DNA from: Calliphora vicina
Lineage: Eukaryota; Arthropoda; Insecta; Diptera; Calliphoridae
Reading direction: 5' to 3'
NCBI RefSeq assembly: GCF_958450345.1
Contig: NC_088780.1
Coordinates: 169,242,726 to 169,306,725, forward strand
Length of the DNA: 64,000 nt
A program made the translations under genes and the position numbers. The notes below the pieces were generated by a model. It did no database searches and had not been told where the DNA came from. It was given only the letters and a program-made list of their open reading frames with translations. This document shows positions 23,346 to 33,989 of the stretch, piece after piece. Numbering within the stretch: the first letter of the stretch is position 1; every line of letters begins with the position of its first letter.

Positions 23346-24088
23346 ATGTGACGACTAAGTGTAACAAAATAAAACTTGTCCTAGAATTGTTCAGCGTAAG
23401 AAATGCAAATAAATGTCTTGAGGTACATCAAAATTTTGTAATTTTAAGAATTTACAAATAATTGCACTACAACAGATTCCAGCACAAACTGTCATTACAC
23501 AAACATGTACTTCACAAATACTTGAGCAAACTTTATCATTTTCATTTATCTACAATCATCTAGAAAACATAAATGTATATCTTCTAACCGTCCCGCTCTC
23601 TCTTTCACTCTATTACTCACGCTGAATATGAATTCAGTTGTGCCCGCAGTTGTAGAAATGTACAATTTATGTATTCTGTAGGCTGTTTTTGGATTTGATG
23701 CATATTAAAATGGGATATCAGCGGGAAATTTGAATGTTGTATGCATTTCCGGTATTATGAATGTTCGTCATGTTCGCCTATATGTGTTGTGTGTGTGTTT
23801 TTGTGCATTGTGTTCGTGTTAACACATTCATACATTTATTCGTACGTATGTATGCATTTAATTCGAGTGCATATGTGTAATTTGGTGTACGACAGTAATA
23901 ATGTTTTGTACATCCGTAAAATATCAACATGTAAACATGAACAGTGACAAACAAAATTAGTAGCCTTTTAAAAAAAAGTTGGCCAAACTGCCAGTCTGCT
24001 AGGCTTTCAAAGTTTAAACTTTAAACACGTGTTCTTAAATAAGTGTTAAAACAGTGTTGCAATTGTATAATATAATGTTATAAAGTAT
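23346..24088. other. background
   Basis: AT-rich sequence with TATG-type microsatellite character around 23825-23860. No gene or element recognised. Confidence 0.5.
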
Positions 24089-24640
24089 TGTTACGAAATT
24101 GTACTTGAATTCAAATATAACGATTTTAACGGCTGATTTAAAGTTGCATAATGCTTTCAAATAGCAGTGCCCAAACTTTAACATATCTGTGGGCATTATT
24201 AACATTGAATAAAAGCTTTCAGTTGACCATTGATCGTAAGTATGGCAATGCTGTTTGCTGCGACCGTATATTCGAATTCGAATATTCAGTTAAAGAACAT
24301 TGTAGAAATAGAGTTTTAGATGGTAATGCAGTGTTATAAATAGTGGCAGAGGTTGCAGTCGTGAGTGAGTTTATCAGAGACGCTATTTGAAGAAACATCA
24401 ACTGAGTGCCTTAAAGGGAGCTGTGTTTTTCAAGAGAATTCGTGTACATTATAAAGTGTGTCTGTATTTCTGCGAATTTATAATCGTGTATAAAAGACAT
24501 TGATTCTGTTGTTGTACATTTTAAATAAATAAAGAGTTGTTACAATTTTTAAACTGCTAAACGGCTTTTATTTGCAATCAAAAGTACCCGGTTTATTTAA
24601 AGGAAATAAACCAACGTTTCGAAAAGGTTAAAACGTAACA
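24089..24640 (+). mobile_element. solo LTR (Ty3/gypsy-type), copy 2
   Basis: Perfect short inverted termini TGTTACG...CGTAACA and a 4-bp duplication GTAT on both sides (24085-24088, 24641-24644). A TATAAATA box lies at 24335-24342, followed by 'GTGGCAGAGGTTGCAGTCGT', and AATAAA is near 24530. No internal retroelement sequence. Slightly shorter than the 609-bp copy at 41664, with a shorter segment around the 'TAGATGGTAATGCAG' region. Confidence 0.85.
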
Positions 24641-24877
24641 GTATTTAAAAAAAATCAATAAAAATCTGAATATTAAAAATAAAATCAAATAAAACAAAAT
24701 GTATATAATTTTCTTTTACATACAAAAAAATAGTTCAGTATGGATACCTTCCCATTTAGTGGGCGTAGGATGTGGGCGTGGTCCAATATTTTTTTTGTTT
24801 AAATTTATTTATATGCTGAAATTAAAAGCTCTGACATTATTATTTTAATTTATGCCATAAAAATTCGATTTGAATCC

Positions 24878-25270
24878 ACATTTTTTATTTTCAAATACCG
24901 AAATTCCTAAAACGGGGAAAATGTCTTCCAAATACTTTTTAGAAAAGTGCCAACTGTGACGTTATTTACAGTGTGATATTAAAACAGCTTTGTGAGTAAT
25001 TAAGAAATCATATATGTTAACAAATATGTAGCATTTTCATTGGTGCTTTGCTTTTTTAGAATTTTTTACTCAAACCGATTTTTTTTAAATGGGCCAATTT
25101 TGGATAGGTCTAGGTCTGGTCTGTGTTATGTCCTCTCAAGTGAGCCAAATTTTACTTCACACAAGCTTTTGCATTAAGTTATCTTTTTCCGAAAAATTTT
25201 TTTTCTACAATAGAAAAAATATATGGGCTTTATTGGGAAAAACGTAAAAAATACGGCCCTTATATATCTT
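24878..25270 (+). repeat. family G fragment
   Basis: Matches 61655-61990: 'TTTTTTATTTTCAAATACCG', 'GGTGCTTTGC', 'AAGTGAGCCAA', 'CTTTTGCATTAAGTTATC'. At 61.7 kb this block runs directly into sequence shared with the element at 31482-33989, so it is called as part of that family. Confidence 0.5.
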
Positions 25271-25364
25271 CCACCTTTGGATGCGTATAGTTGTTAGCCA
25301 GTTTTTTTTATTTTATTTAGAATTTTATCGCCAATATAGCTGATTTTTTTAAAATAAATTACGA

Positions 25365-25524
25365 CCCTCCATAGGCCAGCCATATCTAAAAACCCATAAA
25401 AAGATCGAGCAAAGTAAAATTTTCGGAAGTGGGTCTATATGGCAGCTATGACTAATTATGGACCGATCGTAACAAAATTTGGTGACATATTTAGAGTGGA
25501 ATTTGTGTAGATACATATATAAAC
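25365..25524 (-). repeat. DINE-1-like family B fragment
   Basis: 'GGCAGCTATGACTAATTATG' and 'GATCGTAACAAAATTTGGTG' match, reversed, the middle of the element at 414-1711 (about 1385-1440). It directly precedes another family B copy. Confidence 0.55.
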
Positions 25525-26165
25525 AAGTAAGAAAGTATGGTCGGTCAAGCCCGACCATATAATACCCTACACTAAGTAAATGTGCAAAAACGTTTTCTTT
25601 TAAAATATCAATAATTTATATTCGTGACTGATTTTCGGAATTGTGCCTTATATGGGAGCTATGACCAATTATGAACCGATCACCATGAAATTAGGTCGAG
25701 TGATTTATGTATATGTATATGGAAGTTATTAATGTTGAATTTTGTGTGTATACCAACATTTTTAAGAGATTTATGCACGTTAAAGTGATTTATATAAGTA
25801 TCTACTTGTGTAGATACTTATATAAATTAAACCGTTATGACCGATAAAGTCCAATTTCGAGAGGACATTTGTATGGGGGCTAGGTTCAATAAAGGACCGA
25901 TTTCCGCCAGTTTCAATAGGCTTCGTCCTTGGGCCAAAAAAATTATACTACCAAATTTGATTACAATATCTTCATAATTGCGACCTGTACTTTGCGCACA
26001 AGGTTTACATGGACAGCCAACCAGCCAGCCAGACGGAAGGACGGACGGACTTCGTTTAATCGCCTCAGAAAGTGATTGGTCGATTGGTATACTTTAAGGT
26101 GGGTGTTAGACTAATATTTTTGAACGTTACAAACATCTACACAAACGCATTATACCCTCCCCACT
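25525..26165 (-). mobile_element. DINE-1-like element, family B, copy 2
   Basis: Runs from 'AAGTAAGAAAGTATGGTCGG' through 'CGATCACCATGAAATTAGG', 'AAAGTCCAATTTCGAG' and 'AAGGTTTACATGGACAGCC' to 'ATTATACCCTCCCCACT'. This is the reverse of copy 1 without the LTR, so it provides the empty site for 609-1211. It contains a short perfect hairpin at 25791-25824 (15-bp arms, 4-base loop). Confidence 0.7.
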
Positions 26166-26189
26166 CAAAAAACTTATCTCTTCAACTAA

Positions 26190-26310
26190 TAGTGATAATT
26201 TGTTTAGATCTCCTCAAGGACTATTTATATTTTAAATTTTAGCTCATTCGGATCATAAACGGATTTTTGGCGATGTTTTTTAAACAAAATTTGAGACCCG
26301 AGGTGACCAA
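26190..26310 (+). repeat. family G fragment
   Basis: 'GGACTATTTATATTTTAAAT', 'TTTAGCTCAT' and 'TTTTTGGCGATG' match 33475-33555 inside the element at 31482-33989. Confidence 0.5.
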
Positions 26311-26551
26311 TTTTAAAGGGAAACGCACTGGTCACCATTAGCGCTAGTATGCTGAACAACTGTAAATCAACTCGAAAACACCTTAGCTCCAACCTTGTGA
26401 AATTTCGTAAGAATATCTCGAATAGATCCCGAGATGCCTCCAATTCATGCTATTTAAACTTTTTTGGCTGGCCTGGGCGATCTTTGTCTTCCATGTAAAA
26501 ATTTACCGCTTCTGAACAGCACAAACCATCTCTCGCACATTGAAACCGACG

Positions 26552-27475
26552 CACACTGTGGTAAATCACAAATCTAGCTGGACAAAATTAAAAAATAAAT
26601 GTCTGGCAACATTCCTTCTGATCCTTTAATGAGCTTCTCAATACAATAGGGAACTGTAATTCATGTTTTGTTTTTTTAGTTTTTAGCTCCGATTAGGAAA
26701 AATTAAGCTTTAAAGTCAGTTGTTGTCAACAGGTACATTAAGATTTCAAAAAGAAGTGTATTTTTTTGGTTACTTTGGTTTATGATTAAATAGGCTACGG
26801 TGATTTTATTGTCATAATTTTTTATATTATTATTAAGCTCTATTTCAATGAAATATGCAACAATTTTCATTTAATTATTTGCATTGTAACTATTAAAAAA
26901 AACTATTTTTTGTGAGAAGATCAGAAATTGGAAAAAATAAAATATTTCCTTTTTTCAAGTAGAGTTAAAGGTGTTTATTCCGCATAGTTCAGCTGTAAAA
27001 CTATATTTGGGTTAATCTGTCAAGCGTTCACTTTAAGGTAAATCAAAAACATCTTGCGCATTTTTGCGATCGCCGTAATTTTTTTTTCACTTTTAGAGTA
27101 TGACCTACACAAAGAAAAATAAAATATTTCCTTTTTTCAAGTAGAGTTAAAGCTGTTTATTCCGGATAGTTCCGGTGTAAAACTATATTTGAGTTAATCT
27201 TTCAAGTGTTCACTTCAAGGTAAATCAAAAACATCTTGCGCATTCTTGCGACCGCCATAAATTCTTTCACTTTTCCAGTATGACTTCTACTTTTTCACGA
27301 AAGAAAATTTTTGAAGAATGGGTAAAAACTCCCAAAATACATTGCGAAAAAAAAGTTGGTTTTTTATAATCGTTTATATATTTGAACTCATTTTTTATAT
27401 GATTCATAAGTGAGAAGTGAACCCAACGTGATTTATTAATTTTGTCCAGTTAGATTTGCGATCTACCACACTGTG
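26552..27475. mobile_element. Transib-like nonautonomous element
   Basis: Terminal inverted repeats of about 40 bp: left CACACTGTGGTAAATCACAA, right (reversed) CACAGTGTGGTAGATCGCAA, both continuing to 'CTGGACAAAATTAA'. Flanks are CGACG (26547-26551) and CGATG (27476-27480), a 5-bp CG-containing duplication with one change. The intact mariner copy (AGATG) shows that one 5-mer is the original site. A 5-bp CG-rich TSD and CACAGTG ends are features of the Transib superfamily. Contains a 182-bp tandem duplication; encodes no transposase. Confidence 0.65.
26933..27296 (+). repeat. 182-bp tandem duplication
   Basis: Two head-to-tail copies (about 26933-27114 and 27115-27296) share 'AATATTTCCTTTTTTCAAGT', 'AGTTAAAG', 'AAATCAAAAACATCTTGCGC' and 'CACTTT', with about 10 percent divergence by eye. 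Internal to the Transib-like element. Confidence 0.8.
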
Positions 27476-27770
27476 CGATGGAAGAGATTCACCATAAGCT
27501 TTGCTAAGTAATCGCTGTGCTTCAGTGGCACGTTTTTTTTTTTAAATTAAAGAAGTAAAGCAAAACTTCTCGCATATCGAAGCAAAAAAACTTTGTTGTT
27601 TACACTATAATGTTCAAAATGACATATAAGTTATTAAAAACCGCGTTCAAAAGATCTAAATGCCATAGAAAGCCATACACCTAATAATAATACTGTGGAT
27701 GTATTTTAATTTGAAAGACCTTTAGTTGGTTCTAAAATGTTTACACTTCTTTGGAATTGAAAAAAAAGTT

Positions 27771-27811
27771 ATAAAGCGAATTTTGTCCAAAATGTTTTGA
27801 CCCACACTGTG
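27771..27811. repeat. terminus related to the Transib-like element
   Basis: Reversed it reads CACAGTGTGGGTCAAAACAT followed by 'TTGGACAAAATTCG', like the ends of 26552-27475 (CACAGTGTGG...CTGGACAAAATTAA). A partner end was not found. Confidence 0.4.
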
Positions 27812-28743
27812 GGTATATGTTTTATTCTTCGCTGTACTTGTACAAAATCATGTTAATAATATATGAAACGCATACCGCCACATAATGCGTATTTTGTTGT
27901 TGATGCATCAATGTAGGCAGAGGCATTTAGTAATCATGTTTTTAGTGTCATGTACACGCTCGCACTAGCTAGCACTGGCAGTCTGTCAGTCAGTCAGGCA
28001 GTTGCACATACTTATTGAATGTTTTTACAAGGTGAAACAACAAGCTGATTTACACAATTTTCAATTTATATTTTGTGGTAGACCAAGACGTATGATTAAC
28101 ATTAGTGGTATTCATTTGAATGTGTTGCCTGCCACCTTTGCTATAAAGTAAGTACATTAATATTTACAAGGTCTATCTACTACTATTAGGTATTTACGCA
28201 GTTTTACGTATTTTGTAAAAGCATTTCCATATGAATAAATGTTATACTATAATAAGCAAGTATTTATAATTTAAAAACTTTATACTTAATCTGTTTGCAG
28301 GTAAACTTAAAACGAAATTATAAAAAATTCTTATATAGCGCGTGTTATTGAAGGTTTAGTATTCATGGTGTTTAACTTTAAGACAGCTTAAAGTTTGTTG
28401 TAATTTCTTTTATTTTTTATTTTTCAATTTCAATTTTGTTCTTTGTGTGGCAAGTGCATGTTTTATGTTCATTAAATTTTTGCTTGTGTTCTTTCTTACT
28501 TACTATCCTTTTGTATGAAAGTTTTTTTTTATATTCTCAATGCGTTTTACCTTTTTTTTTATTTACCCCTAATGCTAAGGTATGCAACCAATTGTTGAAA
28601 TATTTTTATTTTATATCAAGGTTTAGGTGGAAATGTGGTTTGAAATATGTACTACTTTGCGGCAAAAAGGTTAATTAAATATAATAGCAATTACTAAGTA
28701 TTAGTGTTTAGTAGTTAACCTTTTGTTTAAATATTAAATATAT
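27812..28743. other. background
   Basis: Looks like unique AT-rich DNA, with a slightly more complex block at 27890-28020 ('GGCAGTCTGTCAGTCAGTCA'). No gene or element recognised. Confidence 0.5.
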
Positions 28744-29109
28744 TTATATATTACACCTCAGGCCTGGACCGATTTTCAGGGAATCTGACACTGTAAAGTC
28801 AGATTTTTGGGTTGCACTCGCAGTGGCATCATAGGGAATTTCAATGACGTTATTGGATGGCGGACTCACTGCACGCTCAAACTCAAACCCATTGAATTTG
28901 AACCAGACAGAATAATCACCAACTTGCAAAATCAGCAAAAACTTCAGTATGTAAAGCACAATTGCACATAAGAAATTGCTCGAACAGGACCCTGCGTGAT
29001 TTTCGAGGAAATAACTAATCGAGGGAGGCGCTTTGATTCTTCTAGCTAGTGACTTCGACAAAACTTTGCTCACTATTCCTCGATCAAAGCCTGTACATGA
29101 GTTGATCAC
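28744..29109 (-). CDS. unassigned coding-like open frame, minus strand
   Basis: A 121-residue open frame in a less AT-rich block. It contains a hydrophobic run (about residues 46-61, 'FLCAIVLYILKFLLIL') followed by 'VGDYSVWFKFNGFEFE' and a proline/serine stretch. I do not recognise the protein. Length and composition are unusual for this window, but it overlaps plus-strand open frames at 29033-29109, so both cannot be real. It may be a captured or decayed gene piece, or chance. Confidence 0.25.
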   Translation of the reverse strand: MINSCTGFDRGIVSKVLSKSLARRIKAPPSISYFLENHAGSCSSNFLCAIVLYILKFLLILQVGDYSVWFKFNGFEFERAVSPPSNNVIEIPYDATASATQKSDFTVSDSLKIGPGLRCNI

Positions 29110-29637
29110 ATGCTTGAATCGAAAAAATCACGCTATCGACGAACATGAGTGTGCATTTGCTGCAAGGCCCTTGCCGAAACATTCTTCTCAAAACAACATC
29201 GGAAATGGAAAAATTCCAATTGATCCGTCACAAATGAGATTTCGTTCCCGCCGAACTTCTGCCAATTGCAAATGAATATTCAAGCCGTTGTCGACAAGGT
29301 ATTCCCAAGTATTGCAACCAACTACATATGTAAATTCGAATTGGCTGAGGGAACGTGCAATTTTGAAACCAAAACATTATCATTATGTCAACAAGCTCAA
29401 TGGCAAATTCAATTGAAATTTTCTGGCGAAACAATGAAATATAAATCGATTAACACAGTAGTGAACGAAGAACAAGTCTTAAATTATCACGAATTAGTGG
29501 CAATTCACAAAGAACTAACTAACTGTTTCTATCAGCTAATGCTACTAATATTAAGCACTTTTGAATTTGAGACAAATGAAAATCAGCCAATAGAAACTTG
29601 TTTAAAGAATTTAAGTTCTTTAGTTCTAATGTAACTT
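29033..29637 (+). pseudogene. unassigned coding-like block with one frame change
   Basis: Two adjoining plus-strand frames: 29033-29275 (80 residues, basic, with 'RPLPKHSSQNNIGNGKIP') and 29266-29634 (about 120 residues, with 'LAEGTCNFETKTLSLC', 'QWQIQLKFSGETMKYK' and 'LTNCFYQLMLLI'). The second ends in TAA at 29632-29634. They overlap by ten bases with a shift of frame. Composition looks protein-like, unlike flanking DNA. I recognise no family, and no start context, splice sites or element ends support a gene. Confidence 0.25.
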
Positions 29638-31190
29638 TCTATATACATCTCATGACTTAGTTGCTAACTTTATATTAAACTTTAAACTGAACTAAATTTT
29701 AATTATAGTTTTAATTGTGGTACACAATACCTAGTAATGTTGAATATCATCTTAAGTGTACTTGATTTCATTTACACCCTTTTGAACATTTTATTTTGCA
29801 ATTATACTTTTTATACCAATGATTTTTATAACATTTACGGAAAGTCTATCTCAAAACAATGATTTCTCAACTTAAGTTGTTTTAGTGTGTTGCCACAGTT
29901 GTATATTTTTTTTTGGTTTATAAACTTTCTTGTTAAAAATTTTCTATTTTTACCTTTCGTCGAGTATAAAGTTTCGTCAAGTTTAAGTTGTTATTATTAA
30001 ATAATGTTGACGTTGTGTTTTAGTTGTTTGTTGTTTATTTACTTTCCCTATTTCTTTCTCTATCTCTTTTTATATTTCTTTTGGTATTTCGCCTGAATGT
30101 TTAGCAATAGAAACGGACTTTATTAAAGCCTGACAGACAACAACTCACAACGTCATACCGCAACATGTTACCCTCGGCAAAATGCAGTCGAAAGTTAATC
30201 CTGAAAAGTTGAAAATAAATACAAACCAGAAAAAATATATAAAAAAGCTAAAATAAAATAAAACTTTATCAAGGTTAAATTATTAAAAAGTTTTAACAAC
30301 TTGTTTTATTTATATTTTTTTATTGCAATCAGCTGGAGTAAATGACGTAGAACTCATTATTTTACAAAGCAATACATATGTATCTTTGCGTTTATTTTAT
30401 GAGTTTATGAAATGGAAAGCAAATTGTTTGATAAATAGGGCCATATTAAAGTAACTAATATGCGTGTTAAAATGATAAGGTCACATATATTATGTTCTGT
30501 TTATGCAAAAATACAAATAGTATTGATTGGTTTTATTACTTAAAATCAGAGATCGGAAATAACTCGTCCATATTCCAAAAAACCCATATTGTGATTTATA
30601 TTTTTGTGATAATAAAAATAACAGTTAACAATAACTGAAAATAACAGTTATAAAATGATTTTTATTTAAATGGTTTGGTATGACCTTTATTCGTTTTTGT
30701 TGTTTTTTAATAGTTTGGTGAGAGATAAACAATTCATTTGTTCTTGTTCTTAATAACTGTTACTTTCTCTTTTATTTACATACAATAACATATTGTTAGT
30801 TATTTTTAGCAAATTTTTTTTTTAAAATTGTTATTAATCTTTTGATAAATTTTATATATTTAAGGGTTGATTTGCATCAAATGAATTTTTGCGATTTATT
30901 TTTTATGTTCACAAATAAAAGTCACAAGCTGACCTTTACAAAAAAAATAAATTATAAATCACACATTCAGTTTATTTGTGTTTGTTTCTTTTCTGTTTCT
31001 CTCAACCCCAAACCTAAAATGTTCTCGAATAAATCACTCTCTCAGTGATATATCACAAAAAATTATTTTTAAATGGCTGCGATTGCGAATTTACCATTGA
31101 AATGAAAGTGAAACCGTTATTTTCGGTCTCTGCTTAAAATACTTGTTGTTGAAACGTCCTTCAGATAAGAATTTTTATATTGTTCTAGTG
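29638..31190. other. background
   Basis: AT-rich sequence without recognised elements. Short open frames (for example 30842-31048) lack coding character. Confidence 0.5.
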
Positions 31191-31199
31191 TTCTTAGCC

Positions 31200-31440
31200 T
31201 CAAAACTGCTAACATTAAGATAAGTCATGAAACGGCTGCAAGATGACACTGTATATATAAATAGAGCAGTTAGAATAAACATGAACTGCATTACCAATGT
31301 ATTCTTGTACAATAAAAAGTGTGTAAATTAAGTGTATGTGATTGTACTAAATACTAAACGGCTGTTGTGTAAATTTGAATAAATAGAGAGTTGTTACAAT
31401 TTTAAACTATGTCTATTTAAAAGAAACCACCATTTTAAAA
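31200..31440 (+). repeat. diverged LTR-like fragment
   Basis: Order of features follows the LTR promoter-to-end layout: 'AGATGACACTG', TATATATAAATAG (about 31250), 'TAAATAGAGAGTTGTTACAA' and 'AAAAGAAACCACC'. It is a more distant relative of the solo LTRs; boundaries are not clear. Confidence 0.45.
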
Positions 31441-31788
31441 GATAAAACCATATAAATACTTAATAGTTAATGGATTAATTATACTGTCCAACAGCATTTT
31501 TGGAACATTTTTGGAACGACCCTAAATTCTGAAAGGGCATGTTGAGTAGATCATTTTTTGGGAAAAAACTTATAGTCTACCTGGTCTGAATATTTTTTAC
31601 AGTGGGTCAAAGTTTTAATTTGCTGAAACTGAATCATTTTTGTGGAAGATCTTAACCCTCTAGCTCCTCTCCTTAGGGGTAAATTTTACCATTTTTCGAG
31701 AAATATCTAAAAAACTAAAAAAATATTGAGCAAAATTAAAAAAAAATTAATAAACCTAAATAACTCTTGACCTAAAAGTCATAACCTA

Positions 31789-33438
31789 CAGTATTGGCCA
31801 TAACTAAAGCACCCCCACAATGATTTTTTTTCATATGGTATTTTTTTGTATAAAATCATAGTTTTAAATATCTATTATGTATTATTTTCATTTGTTAATA
31901 TGTTTAGTATTGATAAACAAATACTTTCAAAGTTAACCTTTCTCTAAGAGGTAACTTGAAATCAAAAAAATATTTTAAGGTAGAAAATGAAACGGACAAA
32001 ACTAAAGCACACCTTCAAGGGTATACTATAAAAAAAAATTTTAGTTAATTTTTTGTTGCAAATCCTTTGTTTTGGATGACACAAGAACATCTCTTGGCAT
32101 AGAAGATAATATGTTTTTATGGCGTTTTTCGATATTCCTTCCCAGGCTATTTTAACAGCATGAAATAAATCGTGAAAATTTCCAATCCTTATTTCAAATT
32201 TCATTACAATTTTCACGATTTATTTTCATATTAACAATGTGCCACAAGCTCTCAATAGGATTGAGATCGGAAGATTGACCAGGCCTATGAAGAACTAGAA
32301 TCTTATTGCTGTGAAGCCAAGTCTTACAAACTTTGGAGGGGTGCTTAGGATCGTTATCCTGTTGGAAGCTCCCTATAATTGACATCTCTTCACTGGCATA
32401 AGGCAACATTACAGCTTTCAATACATCACGGTACATGAACCGATCCATAATCCCATTCATTTTATGATTTGGCCCAAATTCTTGACCAGAAAGGCAACCC
32501 CAGACCATTACATTGCCTCCTCCATGTTTAATTGTTCCTTTGCAATACCTAGGATTCAGTCTTCTTCCTTTTGGTCAGCGTACACGCCTTATTTCAGCGG
32601 AACTTTTTAAGTTGTATTTGGATTCGGCAGGGAACAGTACTGTCTTTAATTTTTGGACACTCCAGTCGATGTGGGCTTTGGCAAATTTCAGTCTAGCTTT
32701 CTTGTTCTTAGCTGATAGAAATGTTTTTTTGCTGGTCGTCAGCTGAATTATCGGCCTTCTACTACTCTTCTACGGATTGTTCTTTCGCTAACGCATAATC
32801 TTAAACTTGTTCGTACTTGAATAGCTGATGCTGTAGGATCTTTTTGTATTGCTCTTTTGATCAAGAAATCATAATATCGTGTTTTTTTTCGCGAACGACC
32901 TCCAGAATGCACCGGAGATTATCGACCAGTCTTAAAAAAATTTGACACGAGCCTGGAAATAACTGATCTGTTAATTGAATATTTTTTACTAAATTCATGT
33001 AGTGATAAGCCCGTCTTCCAGTCTTCAATAACTTTAATTTTAAATTTACTGGAGTACTTGTTCCTTGTCATTGTTTTTTTGCAATAAACTCTATAAAACT
33101 TAAATTTTGCACACTACGTCTTCCTATATTTTTATCTTTTGGAATTTTTAAGTCCATTCATTGTGATTCCCGATAACTCACATTGCAAATATGCAGTACC
33201 GAGTCAAATTTTTAAACATCTTATAAGAGGGTGATATTGTTTTGTCCGTTGAGTTTTGAGTTTTTATATGATTTATCATTTTAAATTAATTTTTAATAAA
33301 ATTATCTTTTACTAAATGAATATTAAATGAACATTAACAATATTAGTTAATAAAATACATCCCAAAATAGCCGTTTTTATCAAAAAATTATGATTTCAAA
33401 AAATCCATTGAGGGGTGCTTTAGTTATGGCCAATACTG
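31789..33438 (-). mobile_element. Tc1-like element, full length, 1650 bp
   Basis: Inverted ends beginning CAGTATTGGCCATAACTAAA on both sides, flanked by TA (31787-31788, 33439-33440). Length and ends fit a complete Tc1-family transposon. It encodes one decayed transposase on the minus strand (see 32050-33071) and is inserted in the family G element. Confidence 0.9.
32050..33071 (-). pseudogene. Tc1-like transposase, decayed
   Basis: Likely start at ATG 33071 ('MTRNKYSSKFK'), with the N-terminal helix-turn-helix region broken by stops. The catalytic half is in one frame (about 32508-32194) with 'MVWGCLSGQ', 'FQQDNDPKHPSK' (second catalytic Asp region) and 'PGQSSDLNPIESLWH' (DD34E glutamate region). 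A frame change follows, then a C-terminus ending near 32050. Family length is about 340 residues, which fits this span. Several stops and indels make it non-functional. It sits inside its own terminal repeats, so it once encoded the enzyme that moved this element. Confidence 0.85.
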
Positions 33439-33989
33439 TACATGTGTATGAAGGTTTTTTGTAGATCTTTTCGAGGACTATTTATATTTTAAATGTTAGC
33501 TCATGTGGAGCATACTTTAATTTTTGGCGATTTTTTAAAAAAATGTGAGACCCAAGGTGGCGTGTAATTTTGCTAATTAAGCGTAAAGAGCTTTATCTAC
33601 ATCTTTGGTATCTTTGTTGACCCCCACTATATTTTAATCCTTAAATGTCCTTTTTGAAAGGACTTTTTTTGATTTTATTGAAAAAGGGATCAATTTGACT
33701 CCTAAGGAGAGGAGCTGGAGGGTTAAGATCTTCCACAAAAATTATTCCCATAAAATTCCACAATATAACTCTGATAAGAATTCTCTTAGACATTAACTTA
33801 CAGCATTTTTTTCAGTTAGTATACTGCTCCCTTCGATCAAAAATTAAAACTTTGACCCACTGTAAAAAAAAATTCAGACCAGCTGGACTATAAGTTTATT
33901 CCACAAAAATGATCTACTCAACATGTCCTTTCAGAATTATAGGGTCGCTATTCTGTTCCAATCAAAAAGTCTCAATTTGTTGGACAGTG

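Larger units (their letters stand above)
26430..27640 (-). pseudogene. mariner transposase N-terminus, split by insertion
   Basis: Left piece (26430-26551) and right piece (27476 to about 27640) together match the N-terminal part of the mariner at 8330-8570: 'GGCCTGGGCGATCTTTGTCT', 'CACAAACCATCTCTCGCACA' on one side, 'TCACCATAAGCTTTG', 'GTGCTTCAGTGGCACG' and 'TCGAAGCAAAAAAACTTT' on the other. The two halves are contiguous in that copy. Frame is broken, so no functional product is possible. Confidence 0.75.
31482..33989. mobile_element. family G element, split by Tc1 insertion
   Basis: Inverted ends of about 150 bp: left 'ACTGTCCAACA', 'GGGCATGTTGAGTAGATCAT', 'TTTTTTACAGTGGGTCAAAG'; the right end reads the same in reverse. 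Without the nested Tc1 it is about 0.85 kb and noncoding. A right end shared with the copy at 61655-62412 (TTGGACAGTG then TA) and TA at the left suggest a TA-targeting MITE, but the TSD is not clean. Confidence 0.6.
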
